Assembly (NCBI RefSeq): GCF_007827795.1
Contig: NZ_VITI01000001.1
Coordinates: 558,001-622,000 of the forward strand
From: Azospirillum brasilense
Lineage (GTDB): Bacteria > Pseudomonadota > Alphaproteobacteria > Azospirillales > Azospirillaceae
Reading direction: 5' to 3'
Length of the DNA stretch: 64,000 nt
The notes under the pieces were generated by a model. The model worked only from the letters and a program-made list of their open reading frames with translations. It was not told the origin of the DNA and did not search any database. How positions within the stretch are numbered: position 1 is the stretch's first letter; the number at the start of each line of letters is the position of its first letter. Shown one piece after another: positions 52,959 to 61,439 of the stretch. Made by a program: the position numbers and the translations under genes.

Positions 52959-53393
52959 ATGGAACAGCGAGTCAGCCTGATCACGCTGGGCGTCGCCGAC
53001 CTCGCGCGCAGCCGCCGCTTCTACGAGGAGGGGCTGGGCTGGACCCCCTCCCCCGTCAGCCAGGACGCCATCACCTTCTACCAGCTGGGCGGCGTCGCGC
53101 TCGCCCTCTTCGGGCGGGAGGCGCTGGCCGAGGACGCACATCTGGCGGAATCGGGCCCGACCTCGGGCTTCGGCGGCATCACGCTGGCCCACAACCTGCG
53201 CAGCAAGGCGGAGGTGGACGCGGTGATGGCCCAGGCCGAGCGGGCCGGCGGACGCATCCTGAAGCCGGCGCAGGACGTCTTCTGGGGCGGCTACAGCGGC
53301 TATTTCGCCGATCCGGACGGCCACCCCTGGGAGGTCGCCTGGAACCCCTTCGCCGCGCTGGGCGAGGACGGGAGCTTCCGGCTGGAGGGGTGA
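52959..53393 (+). CDS. VOC-family (glyoxalase/bleomycin-resistance-like) protein
   Basis: 144 residues of the vicinal-oxygen-chelate fold (VADLARSRRFYEEGLGW, GYFADPDGHPWEVAWNP). The fold hosts glyoxalases, dioxygenases and resistance proteins; the substrate is unknown. It is coupled to the rhodanese gene. Confidence 0.88.
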   Translation: MEQRVSLITLGVADLARSRRFYEEGLGWTPSPVSQDAITFYQLGGVALALFGREALAEDAHLAESGPTSGFGGITLAHNLRSKAEVDAVMAQAERAGGRILKPAQDVFWGGYSGYFADPDGHPWEVAWNPFAALGEDGSFRLEG

Positions 53394-53460
53394 GGAAGAG
53401 ATCCCTCCTGCAATCTCTGCTCGAACAGACGCGGGAGGCGTCTGGCGCTGATCAGAGCAA

Positions 53461-53535
53461 GACACCGTCATGACCGTCATGGCGGTGTCGCTTGTTGATG
53501 AAAGTTGTAACTTTCAGGCGAAATATATATTCGCC
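53461..53535. promoter_or_regulatory. Cluster of hairpins and palindromes upstream of the chemoreceptor gene
   Basis: Three symmetric elements lie in an AT-rich island: a 12-bp hairpin GACACCGTCATG/CATGGCGGTGTC (53461-53489, one G:T pair), the palindrome AAAGTTGTAACTTT (53501-53514) and the palindrome GGCGAA-ATATATA-TTCGCC (53517-53535). The last ends 76 bp before the chemoreceptor ATG. The first may terminate the VOC transcript, although its T-run is poor; the others look like operator sites. Confidence 0.5.
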
Positions 53536-53611
53536 AAAATGTAGCTTAATATTAATATGTTTCGCCCACGATGCAATGACCTGCAACGTCAACGCATCGT
53601 GGAATGAGCCG

Positions 53612-55282
53612 ATGTCTACGGTCAAAGCACGCCTTTTGGTTGCCCTCTCTGTTCTGTGCTTCTTTCTTTTCGCGATTGCGGCCACCGGCTGGCTGGCCCT
53701 GGGGCAGGCGCATCGGGGCATGGAAACGGTGTTCAAGGACCGCGTCGTCCCGTTGCGCGACTTGAAGGTCGTTTCCGACATGTTCGCCGTCAACATCGTC
53801 GATGCCACGCACAAGGTGCGCGGGGGCGCCGAGACGTGGGAGAACGGTCTCAAGTCCATCGATGCCGCGCTCGGCGAAATCGCGACGCGCTGGTCGGCCT
53901 TCACGGCCACCTCGATGAACGCCCGCGAAAAGGAGTTGGCGAACGAGGCCGAGCGCCACATGGGCAAGGCGCGCGACGCCGCGACGACCGCCCGCAGGCT
54001 CATGCAGGCCAAAGATCAGGCCGCGCTGGACACCTTCGCGGTGTCAACGCTCTATCCCAGCATCGACCCGGTGGCGGCGGCCGTCGGAAAGCTGGTCGAC
54101 CTGCAGTTGAAGGAAGCCGAGGCCGAATATGGGCGGACCAACGCCGCTTACGACGCCTCCCGCTGGATTTTGGGGATCGCGGTGCTGTTCGGCGTGATCG
54201 CCGCGGCCTTTGCCGTGACGACGACGCTGTTCCGCGTGGTCGGCCCGCTGCGCGCCATGGCCGAACTCATGCAGCGCCTCGCCAAGGGCGATCTCGGCAT
54301 CACCGTCGACGGCACGGACCGGAAGGACGAGGTCGGCACGCTTGCCCGCTCGCTGGCGGTGTTCAAGGACTCCGCCGTCGCGAACCGCCGGATGGAGGAG
54401 GAGCAGCGCCAGGAGCAGGCTCGCAAGGAAGCCCGGCAAACGCTCGTGGAGACATACATCGTCGGCTTCGACAACACGGTGCACGCGACGCTGAAGATGC
54501 TGGCCTCCGCCGCCACCGAGATGCGCGCCACCGCGGAGTCCATGTCGTCCACCGCGGAGGAAACCAGCCGACAGGCGTCGACGGTAGCCGCCGCGTCGGA
54601 GCAGGCGACCACCAACGTCCAGGCGGTTGCCGGAGCCACCGAGGAACTGTCCGCGTCCATCACCGAGATCGGGCGGCACGTCGCGACCTCCACCACCATC
54701 GCCGGCAACGCCGTGGAGGAGGCGGCCCGCACCGACCAGACGGTCCAGGGCCTGGCGGAGGCCGGTCAGAAGATCGGCGAGGTCGTCGGGCTCATCAAGG
54801 CCATCGCCGACCAGACCAACCTGCTGGCGCTCAACGCCACCATCGAAGCCGCCCGCGCCGGGGAGGCCGGAAAGGGCTTCGCCGTGGTGGCCTCGGAGGT
54901 GAAGTCGCTGGCCAACCAGACGGCCAAGGCGACCGAGGAGATCGCCACCCAGATCCAGACCATACAGGGGGTGACCACCGAAACCGTCCGCGCCATCAAG
55001 ACCATCGGCGGGACAATCGGCGAGCTCAACGGCATCGCCACCACCATTGCCGCCGCCGTCGAGGAGCAGGGGGCCGCCACGGGAGAGATCGCCCGCAACG
55101 TCCAGCAGGCCGCCCATGGCACGACGGAGGTGTCGGGCAGCATCGTCCAGGTCCATCAGGCCGCGGTGGAAACCGGGTCGGCCGCTTCCCAGGTGCTGTC
55201 GTCGGCCGAGGAACTCAGCCGGCAGGCGGAAACGCTTCGCCTGGAGGTCGAGCGCTTCCTCGTCAACATCCGGGCAGCGTAA
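53612..55282 (+). CDS. Methyl-accepting chemotaxis protein
   Basis: 556 residues: TM1 (about 8-30), a periplasmic four-helix-bundle-type sensor domain, TM2 (about 183-208), HAMP, and a cytoplasmic signalling domain with the highly conserved tip [24 protein letters not shown] near residue 400. The C-terminal CheR-binding pentapeptide seen in some receptors is absent. ATG 53612 (MSTVKARLL) puts TM1 at the start; an ATG at 53492 would add 40 unlikely residues. The ligand is unknown. Confidence 0.93.
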   Translation: MSTVKARLLVALSVLCFFLFAIAATGWLALGQAHRGMETVFKDRVVPLRDLKVVSDMFAVNIVDATHKVRGGAETWENGLKSIDAALGEIATRWSAFTATSMNAREKELANEAERHMGKARDAATTARRLMQAKDQAALDTFAVSTLYPSIDPVAAAVGKLVDLQLKEAEAEYGRTNAAYDASRWILGIAVLFGVIAAAFAVTTTLFRVVGPLRAMAELMQRLAKGDLGITVDGTDRKDEVGTLARSLAVFKDSAVANRRMEEEQRQEQARKEARQTLVETYIVGFDNTVHATLKMLASAATEMRATAESMSSTAEETSRQASTVAAASEQATTNVQAVAGATEELSASITEIGRHVATSTTIAGNAVEEAARTDQTVQGLAEAGQKIGEVVGLIKAIADQTNLLALNATIEAARAGEAGKGFAVVASEVKSLANQTAKATEEIATQIQTIQGVTTETVRAIKTIGGTIGELNGIATTIAAAVEEQGAATGEIARNVQQAAHGTTEVSGSIVQVHQAAVETGSAASQVLSSAEELSRQAETLRLEVERFLVNIRAA

Positions 55283-55320
55283 GCGGACGCGCCGCACCAC
55301 GCAGCCTTTGCCCGAAACGA

Positions 55321-55346
55321 AACGAGGGGGCCGAAGCCCCCTCGTT
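55321..55346. terminator. Bidirectional intrinsic terminator between the chemoreceptor and argG
   Basis: AACGAGGGGGC and GCCCCCTCGTT form an 11-bp perfect stem with a 4-nt loop. On the minus strand the loop reads TTCG within C(UUCG)G, an exceptionally stable tetraloop, and is followed by TTTCGTTT. It serves the convergent chemoreceptor (+) and argG (-) genes. Confidence 0.85.
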
Positions 55347-55370
55347 CCACATCCGCAACGGGTCTCGCGC

Positions 55371-56606
55371 TTACTTGACGTTCGCGCGGGCCATGGCGCC
55401 CAGACGCAGGCGGAGCGCGTTCAGCTTGATGAAGCCTTCCGCATCCTTCTGGTTGTAGACGCTGTCTTCCTCGAACGTCACGTAGTCCATGCGGTAGAGG
55501 CTGTTCGGCGACTTGCGGCCGACGACCGTGACATTGCCCTTGAACAGCTTCAGGCGGACCACGCCGTTCACCGGCTCCTGGGTCTGGTCGATCAGCGCCT
55601 GGAGCGCCAGACGCTCCGGGCTGAACCAGTAGCCGCAATAGATCAGCTCGGCGTAGCGCGGCATCAGCTCATCCTTCAGATGGCCGGCGCCGCGGTCGAG
55701 CGTGATGCTCTCCATCGCGCGGTGGGCGGCCAGCAGGATGGTGCCGCCCGGCGTCTCGTACACGCCGCGCGACTTCATGCCGACATAGCGGTTCTCGACG
55801 AGGTCGAGGCGGCCGATGCCGTTCTCGCCGCCCAGGCGGTTCAGCTCGGTCAGCAGAGCCGCCGGGGACAGGGCCTTGCCGTCGATCGCCACGGCGTCGC
55901 CGCGCTTGAACTCGACCTCGACGTAGGTCGGGGTGTCCGGGGCCTTCTCCGGGGCGACGGAGCGGGTGTACATGTCCTCGAACGGCTCGACCCACGGGTC
56001 CTCCAGCGCCTTCCCCTCGTAGGAGATGTGCAGGAGGTTGGCGTCGGTCGAATACGGGGCCTCGCCGCGCTTGTCCTTGGCGATCGGAATCTGGTTCTTC
56101 TCGGCGTAGTCGATCAGCCGGGTGCGGCTGTTCAGATCCCACTCGCGCCACGGGGCGATGATCTTGATGTCCGGGCGGAGCGCGTAGTAGCCCAGCTCGA
56201 AGCGGACTTGGTCGTTGCCCTTGCCGGTGGCGCCGTGGGCCACGGCGTCGGCGCCGACTTGGTTGGCGATCTCGATCTGGCGCTTGGCGATCAGCGGCCG
56301 CGCGATCGAGGTGCCGAGCAGGTAGGTGCCCTCATAGAGGGTGTTGGCGCGGAACATCGGGAACACGAAGTCCCGCACGAACTCTTCGCGCAGGTCGTCG
56401 ATGAAGATGTTTTCCGGCTTGATGCCCAGAAGCTCGGCCTTCTTGCGCGCCGGCTCCAGTTCCTCGCCCTGGCCGAGGTCGGCGGTGAAGGTCACCACCT
56501 CGCATTGATAGGTTTCCTGAAGCCACTTCAGGATCACCGAGGTGTCGAGGCCGCCCGAATAGGCGAGCACCACTTTCTTGATCTGTTTGCCGGACGCACC
56601 GCTCAT
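55371..56606 (-). CDS. argG: Argininosuccinate synthase
   Basis: 411 residues. It joins citrulline and aspartate with ATP to form argininosuccinate, the penultimate arginine step. The N-terminal PP-loop [13 protein letters not shown] lies at about residues 14-26, and the [13 protein letters not shown] segment binds aspartate and citrulline. ATG 56606 is preferred ([13 protein letters not shown]); another ATG is at 56618. It is monocistronic. Confidence 0.97.
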   Translation of the reverse strand: MSGASGKQIKKVVLAYSGGLDTSVILKWLQETYQCEVVTFTADLGQGEELEPARKKAELLGIKPENIFIDDLREEFVRDFVFPMFRANTLYEGTYLLGTSIARPLIAKRQIEIANQVGADAVAHGATGKGNDQVRFELGYYALRPDIKIIAPWREWDLNSRTRLIDYAEKNQIPIAKDKRGEAPYSTDANLLHISYEGKALEDPWVEPFEDMYTRSVAPEKAPDTPTYVEVEFKRGDAVAIDGKALSPAALLTELNRLGGENGIGRLDLVENRYVGMKSRGVYETPGGTILLAAHRAMESITLDRGAGHLKDELMPRYAELIYCGYWFSPERLALQALIDQTQEPVNGVVRLKLFKGNVTVVGRKSPNSLYRMDYVTFEEDSVYNQKDAEGFIKLNALRLRLGAMARANVK

Positions 56607-56684
56607 GGGACTACTCACGCGGATGGGGAAAAATATCGGTGCCGGACAGTAGCCCTACGGCAGGTGCGAATCAATCGGTCCCGC

Positions 56685-56996
56685 TCAATCCGTCCCGGCG
56701 TCGGCCGCAACGGTGCTCTCCGCGGCGGGGCGGGCGGGCGCCCGGTCCACGAAGGGCCAGCGGATGTAGGCGTAGAGCCACATCGCCAGGATGTCCGCCC
56801 CGTTGATCAGCAGCACCAGCGCCCACAGCGGGCTGCGCCCGCCCTTGGCCAGCACCCAGCCGCCGAAGATCAGCTTCAGCATCAGCAGGATCGCCATGAC
56901 GAGGTTGGCCGTCCACGGGTCGGTGGACATGATCGCCGCCCAAGGCTGCCAATAGACAGCGTTGAGCAGGGCCACGACGGAATCGAGCATCTCCAT
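56685..56996 (-). CDS. Small membrane protein
   Basis: 103 residues with three hydrophobic segments, starting MEMLDSVVALLNAVYW. I do not recognise a family. It follows a 78-residue membrane-protein gene, overlapping it by one base. The pair may be subunits of one complex. Coding bias supports it. Confidence 0.6.
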   Translation of the reverse strand: MEMLDSVVALLNAVYWQPWAAIMSTDPWTANLVMAILLMLKLIFGGWVLAKGGRSPLWALVLLINGADILAMWLYAYIRWPFVDRAPARPAAESTVAADAGTD

Positions 56997-57232
56997 CACG
57001 CGGCCCTCCGCGCCTTGCGCGGCCGCGCCGGCCCGTCGACAAGGACCCGCGCCGGCCAGCGCCGCATCGTCAGCAGGCCCAGCACGCCGACCAGCCCGAT
57101 CACCGGCACGAAGATCACCAGCGCCCACCAGGGCGAGAAGCCCGCCCGGCGGAAGATGCGCATCAGCGGCCAGACCGCCGCGGCGTTGAACAGGAACAGG
57201 ATCAGGCCGGGATCGACGGCAAACTCAGGCAC
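56996..57232 (-). CDS. Very small membrane protein
   Basis: 78 residues starting with GTG 57232: two hydrophobic segments (LILFLFNAAAVW, ALVIFVPVIGLVGVLGLL) followed by an Arg-rich tail. The RRAGFSPWWALVIFVPVIGLV pattern resembles short proteins found near transport or secretion genes, but I cannot assign it. It is co-directional with rlmN (27-bp gap). Confidence 0.55.
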   Translation of the reverse strand: MPEFAVDPGLILFLFNAAAVWPLMRIFRRAGFSPWWALVIFVPVIGLVGVLGLLTMRRWPARVLVDGPARPRKARRAA

Positions 57233-57259
57233 GGAGCACTCCCAGGGATAGGTCCGGCC

Positions 57260-58429
57260 TTATCCGGCCAGCGCCGCGTCCTTCTCGGCCAGCACCTTCT
57301 CGATGGCGGCGCGGTCGGCGGCGGACAGGCGGACGGACGCGCTCTTCAACTGGCCGCAGGCGGCCATGATGTCCTCGCCGCGGGTGGTGCGGACGGGGCT
57401 GGCGTAGCCGGCGTTGTTGACGATGTCGCCGAAGACCTGGATCGCCCGATCGGTCGAACGCTCGTAGGGGGCGCCCGGCCAGGGGTTGAAGGGGATCAGG
57501 TTGATCTTCGACGGGATGCCCTCCAGCAACTTCACCAGGGCGCGGGCATCCGCCGGGCTGTCGTTGACGCCCTTCAGCATCACGTATTCAAAGGTGATGC
57601 GCCGCGCGTTGTTCAGGCCGGGGTAGGTGCGGCAGGCATCCATCAGCTCCTTCAACGGATATTTGCGGTTGATCGGCATGATGATGTCGCGCAGTTCGTC
57701 GGTCACGGCGTGCAGGCTGACGGCGAGGTTGACGTTCAGCTCCTCCCCGCAGCGCTTCATGGCCGGGACGACGCCGGAGGTCGAGAGCGTGATGCGGCGC
57801 TTCGAGATCGAGATCCCGTCGCCGTCCATGACGATCTTCAGCGCCTTGGCGACGTTCTCGTAGTTAAAGAGCGGCTCCCCCATCCCCATCATGACGATGT
57901 TGGAGAGCATCCGCCCGTCCGGCGGCGCCGGCCACTCGCCCAGCGCGTCGCGGGCCAGCATGACCTGCGCCACGATTTCCGAGGCGTCGAGGTTGCGCAC
58001 CAGACGCTGCGTGCCGGTGTGGCAGAAGCGGCAGGTCAGCGTGCAGCCGACCTGCGAGGAGACGCAGAGCGTGCCGCGGTCCTCCTCGGGGATGTGAACG
58101 CTCTCCACCTCCTGCCCGTCGGGCATGCGCAGCAGCCACTTGCGCGTGCCATCCACCGACTTCAGATCGCGCACGACCGTCGGGCGGGCCACGGCGTAGC
58201 TCTCCGCCAGCTTTTCGCGCACCGGCTTGGCGAGCGTGGTCATCACCGCGAAGTCGGTGGCTCCGCGGTGGTAGATCCAGTGCCAGAGCTGGCGGGCCCG
58301 GAATTTCTCCAGGCCGGCGGACAGGATTTCGGCTTCCAGCTCGTCGCGGGACAGGCCGACAAGGTTCTTGCGCCCGTCGGCGTCAACAGCCGGCAGGGCA
58401 AAGGCAGCAGCATGGTTGGAGGCGCTCAT
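57260..58429 (-). CDS. rlmN: RlmN, dual-specificity rRNA/tRNA adenine C2-methyltransferase
   Basis: A 389-residue radical-SAM enzyme methylating A2503 of 23S rRNA and A37 of some tRNAs. The Fe-S cluster motif CTLTCRFC gives C129, C133, C136 (CX3CX2C). The C-terminal catalytic cysteine that forms the protein-RNA adduct is C358 (MAACGQLKS). The N-terminal accessory domain is intact. Confidence 0.95.
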   Translation of the reverse strand: MSASNHAAAFALPAVDADGRKNLVGLSRDELEAEILSAGLEKFRARQLWHWIYHRGATDFAVMTTLAKPVREKLAESYAVARPTVVRDLKSVDGTRKWLLRMPDGQEVESVHIPEEDRGTLCVSSQVGCTLTCRFCHTGTQRLVRNLDASEIVAQVMLARDALGEWPAPPDGRMLSNIVMMGMGEPLFNYENVAKALKIVMDGDGISISKRRITLSTSGVVPAMKRCGEELNVNLAVSLHAVTDELRDIIMPINRKYPLKELMDACRTYPGLNNARRITFEYVMLKGVNDSPADARALVKLLEGIPSKINLIPFNPWPGAPYERSTDRAIQVFGDIVNNAGYASPVRTTRGEDIMAACGQLKSASVRLSAADRAAIEKVLAEKDAALAG

Positions 58430-58507
58430 GGCCCCCTAAATAGGGCCATGAGCGTCCGGAGTCAAAAGACGAAACGAGGAACGAGCAAGTGAAAAGAGCA
58501 GCGCTGC

Positions 58508-59071
58508 TCAGCGCTTCACGCCGCAGGCCTGGTTGATGGCGTCGTAAGCCTGGGCGAAGCCGTCGGTGCCGTAGGTGTCGGTGGTCTTCGTGCCGCGGGC
58601 CGAAACACCCTTCACCACCATGGACTTGCCCTTGGCGTCGCGCATCGCGGCGGTGACGGCCTTGTCGGTGTCCGCGTCGCGTGCCCAAGCGGTCTCGCCG
58701 TCGGTGAACAGCTTGAAGGACTTGCCGGCCACGTCAAGCGTGGACTCGCTGTCCTTCTTCAGGGGGTAGCCGACGACGACGCTGACGACGTCCAGCGCCT
58801 TTTCCGCCGGGCGGTGGGTGACCAGCACATAGATGTCCCCGCGCTTGGCCGCGGCGGGTTCCTTCTTCTTGGGCTGGCTGGACAGGTAGCAGACCTTGTG
58901 CCCGCCCTCGTCGAAGGCGAAGGCGTTCCAGTCCTTGAAGGTCCCCAGCAGGCGCGGGTCGGCGGCGGCGGCCGTGTTGACCGTGGCGACGGCAAGCGTG
59001 GCGGCGAGGATCGGACCGGCCAGAAGCAGAGCGGCGCCGGCGGTACGACGGATGGTGCGGATGGGCAACAT
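58508..59071 (-). CDS. IalB-like (invasion-associated locus B) secreted protein
   Basis: 187 residues with a signal peptide ending near AAA (residue 36) and an IalB-fold domain (GTFKDWNAFAF, VLVTHRPAEK, FKLFTDGETAWA). Relatives are periplasmic or surface proteins, and the function outside Bartonella is unclear. The start ATG 59071 precedes a signal peptide of normal length. It is divergent from the sigma-factor gene. Confidence 0.82.
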   Translation of the reverse strand: MLPIRTIRRTAGAALLLAGPILAATLAVATVNTAAAADPRLLGTFKDWNAFAFDEGGHKVCYLSSQPKKKEPAAAKRGDIYVLVTHRPAEKALDVVSVVVGYPLKKDSESTLDVAGKSFKLFTDGETAWARDADTDKAVTAAMRDAKGKSMVVKGVSARGTKTTDTYGTDGFAQAYDAINQACGVKR

Positions 59072-59463
59072 CGGTTGGCGAAGGCTCGAATGGTTTCGCG
59101 GACGGGTTCGGGAGTAGGCGGACCCTACCCCAATTCGGTGAGGCTTTCCAGGGCCGCCGCCCCATCCCGGCGGCGAAGTCACGGGTTGTTCCAAAGACCG
59201 GTCCTGCAATCGATCGCTCGATTTCGCATCGAAAGCCGGTGATCCGATGGGGGGCGGGGCGCGTAGAAGGCCCATCGAACGCCGGACCGAACACCATGCC
59301 CCCCTTGGCCGCCCGACCGCATGACGGTGCACACGACACGGAGAAGCGCCAAACACGCTTTGCAGCGGGGCGCTCCGCGCACCATGTGTTGCGGGGCTTG
59401 CCGTTGTGCGCGACGCCCCCGTGCGCAAAGACGGCGCCCCCGAAGACGTGCCCGAAGGCGTGG
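59072..59463. other. 392-bp divergent region between the IalB-like gene and rpoE
   Basis: It contains the candidate RpoE-dependent promoter at 59240-59268 and an in-frame open stretch upstream of the sigma-factor ATG. Otherwise there is no coding signal or strong hairpin. The about 190-nt untranslated leader implied for rpoE is long. Confidence 0.5.
59240..59268 (+). promoter_or_regulatory. Candidate ECF11 (RpoE-type) promoter upstream of rpoE
   Basis: TGATCC (59240-59245), an 18-bp spacer and TAGAA (59264-59268) match the TGATCC-N18-TA pattern of Rhodobacter RpoE-ChrR promoters. Transcription would begin about 190 nt before the rpoE ATG, suggesting auto-regulation. Confidence 0.55.
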
Positions 59464-60039
59464 ATGCAGGATCTCGGTTCCCCAGCCGCCGGCGCCGACC
59501 GGACGTTCGAAGACCTGCTGACCGCGGTCGGGCGGGACCGCGACCGCGCGGCCTTCGCCGCCCTGTTCGGCCATTTCGCCCCGCGGCTGAAGGCCTATCT
59601 GCGCCGCCAGGGCTGCGACGAGGGTGGTGCGGAGGAGTTGGTGCAGGACGTGATGCTGTTGGTGTGGCGCCGCGCGGAGACCTATGACCCGACCCAGGCG
59701 TCCGCCGGCACCTGGGTGTTCACCATCGCCCGCAACAAGCGGATCGACGCGCTGCGGCGGGAACAGCGGCCCGAGATCGACCCCGCCGACCCCACGCTGG
59801 TGCCCGACCCGGTGGAGAGCGCCGACGACGGGGTGGCGGCGCGGGAGACCGCCGGACGCCTGAAAGCGGCGCTGAAGACCCTGCCGCCGGAGCAGGCCGA
59901 CCTGCTGAGACTGGCCTATTTCGAGGACAAGCCGCACAGCCAGATCTCCGTCGAGCAGGGCATTCCGCTGGGCACCGTCAAGTCGCGCCTGCGTCTGGCC
60001 ATGGAACGGCTGCGCAAGGCCATGAGGGATTCCCGATGA
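59464..60039 (+). CDS. rpoE: ECF sigma factor, RpoE/ECF11 type
   Basis: 191 residues with sigma-70 region 2 (AFAALFGHFAPRLKAYLRR...ELVQDVMLLVWRR) and region 4 (LPPEQADLLRLAYFEDKPHSQI..GIPLGTVKSRLRLAMERL). It begins at ATG 59464 (MQDLGSPAAG), chosen over longer in-frame starts because region 2 follows directly. The stop overlaps the chrR start by 4 bp. Azospirillum and Rhodobacter relatives activate defence against singlet oxygen and carotenoid genes. Confidence 0.93.
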   Translation: MQDLGSPAAGADRTFEDLLTAVGRDRDRAAFAALFGHFAPRLKAYLRRQGCDEGGAEELVQDVMLLVWRRAETYDPTQASAGTWVFTIARNKRIDALRREQRPEIDPADPTLVPDPVESADDGVAARETAGRLKAALKTLPPEQADLLRLAYFEDKPHSQISVEQGIPLGTVKSRLRLAMERLRKAMRDSR

Positions 60040-60710
60040 CCGTGCCCACCCACCATCCCGGCGACACCCTGCTGATCGACTATGCCGGCGGCGCTCTGGG
60101 CGAGGCGGCGTCGCTGATCGTGGCGACCCATCTGGCGCTGTGCCCCTGCTGCCGCCTGAACGTCGCCGAGATGGAGGCGGTCGGCGGCGCCCTGCTGGAG
60201 AGCATCGAGCCGGAGGAGGTCGATCCCGCTTGCCTGGAAACGGTGCTGGCCCGGCTGGACGACCTGCCCCCCCTGCCCCGCGCGCCACGGCCGAAGCTGG
60301 TCTGCCAGCCGGCCGAGGTGCCGCTGCTGCCCGAGCCGCTGCGCCGCTACGTCGGCAACGACCTGTCGCGCCTGCCCTGGAAGCGGCTGATGCGCGGCAT
60401 GGACTGCTACGACATCCCGCTGGCCTCCGGTTCCGAAAGCCGCGGCAAGGCCCGGCTGATGCGGCTGGCGAGCGGCGTCGGGCCGCCCCACCACACCCAC
60501 CGGGGGATCGAGCTGACCCTGGTGCTGGACGGCGGCTTCACCGACGATCCGGGCCAGTTCGCCCGCGGCGACTTGTCCGTCGCCGACGACTCCGTGCGCC
60601 ACCGCCCGGTGGCCGACGAGGAAGGCTGCCTGTGCCTGGCGGTCACCGACGCGCCGCTTCGTTTCACCGGCGCGCTGGGGCTGATCCTCAACCCCTTCGT
60701 GACGTTCTGA
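60036..60710 (+). CDS. chrR: ChrR-type anti-sigma factor with zinc and cupin domains
   Basis: 224 residues. The N-terminal zinc-binding anti-sigma domain has the H32-x3-C36-x2-C39 motif (HLALCPCC), with H6 or H7 as the fourth ligand. The C-terminal cupin domain (PPHHTHRGIELTLVLDGG) is needed in Rhodobacter for the singlet-oxygen response. It would hold RpoE inactive in the dark and release it under photo-oxidative stress. Confidence 0.93.
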   Translation: MTVPTHHPGDTLLIDYAGGALGEAASLIVATHLALCPCCRLNVAEMEAVGGALLESIEPEEVDPACLETVLARLDDLPPLPRAPRPKLVCQPAEVPLLPEPLRRYVGNDLSRLPWKRLMRGMDCYDIPLASGSESRGKARLMRLASGVGPPHHTHRGIELTLVLDGGFTDDPGQFARGDLSVADDSVRHRPVADEEGCLCLAVTDAPLRFTGALGLILNPFVTF

Positions 60711-60715
60711 GCCGG

Positions 60716-60758
60716 ATCACTCGTCGTCGCCGACGGCATCACTCGTCGTCGCGGACGA
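60716..60758. repeat. 22-bp tandem duplication at the 3' end of the RNA methyltransferase gene
   Basis: The word ATCACTCGTCGTCGC is repeated with a 22-bp period: first copy 60716-60730, second 60738-60752. The second copy contains the last codons and the stop (60739-60741) of the TrmH-like gene; the first duplicates them between this gene and chrR. Confidence 0.6.
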
Positions 60759-61323
60759 TCACCGGCTTCTGGATGCCGCGCATGCGGCGGCGGCGTTCCG
60801 GGTTGCGCATGATCTGGCGGCCGTGCTGGTGATCGCGCAGCGGCTCGGTCGGGCCGCCGACGCGCACCGGGCGTTCGGCGAAGCGGCCCAGGCTGATCAT
60901 CCGGTCGTACATCACCAGGGCGCCGGCCACCCCGACGTTGATGCAGAACTTCATCGGGATCTTCACGGTGAAGTCGCAGCGCTCCAGCAGCGGTTCGGAC
61001 AGGCTGCCGCGCTCCGGCCCCAGCACATAGGCGGCGCGGGTCGGGTGGCGGAAGCTGGGCAGCTCCACCGCGTCCTCGGTCAACTCCACCCCGACGAGCT
61101 GGCAATCCTTGGGCAGGGCCAGATCGGCCACCCGGTCGTAGACGTAGAGCGGCAGATGCTCCGACGCGCCGGACGTGTCCACGATGTGCGCCTCGTGCAG
61201 GTCGGGCTCCGGGTCGATGGCGAAGAAGAAGGAGGCGCCGAAGGCATGGGCGGAGCGCATCAGGTTGCCGACATTGCCCGGCTTGCTGATCCGCTCCACC
61301 CCGATGGCGAAATATCCACGCAT
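60739..61323 (-). CDS. TrmH/SpoU-family RNA methyltransferase
   Basis: 194 residues of the SPOUT knot fold. NVGNLMRSAHAFGAS, AAYVLGPERGSL and KIPMKFCINVGVAGALVMYDR are the three family motifs. It methylates a ribose 2'-OH or base in tRNA or rRNA; the target is unknown. The C-terminal 40 residues are Arg-rich (ERRRRMRG). The start is ATG 61323; it is divergent from the asparaginase gene and converges on chrR. Confidence 0.88.
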   Translation of the reverse strand: MRGYFAIGVERISKPGNVGNLMRSAHAFGASFFFAIDPEPDLHEAHIVDTSGASEHLPLYVYDRVADLALPKDCQLVGVELTEDAVELPSFRHPTRAAYVLGPERGSLSEPLLERCDFTVKIPMKFCINVGVAGALVMYDRMISLGRFAERPVRVGGPTEPLRDHQHGRQIMRNPERRRRMRGIQKPVIVRDDE

Positions 61324-61401
61324 GGCTGCACAATCACTCGTAGTTTCGGCCCGCGCATAGCGCGAATCGGCCGTGATCCGGCGGGTCCGACGGTGCGACA
61401 C

Positions 61402-61435
61402 CTTGCCTCGCGCCCCGGAGAGAGGCAAGCTCTCC
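61402..61435 (+). promoter_or_regulatory. Alternative hairpins in the asparaginase leader
   Basis: CTTGCCTC (61402-61409) pairs with GAGGCAAG (61422-61429), and GGAGAG (61417-61422) pairs with CTCTCC (61430-61435); the two cannot form fully at once because base 61422 is shared and the loops overlap. The stretch GGAGAGAGG, the only ribosome-site-like sequence, is in both. This could regulate translation of the ATG at 61440. Confidence 0.35.
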
Positions 61436-61439
61436 ACCC

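Noticed and set aside
61374..61400. TGATCC in the trmH-asparaginase gap as an RpoE-type promoter
   Set aside because: No TA-rich -10 at the 18-bp position.
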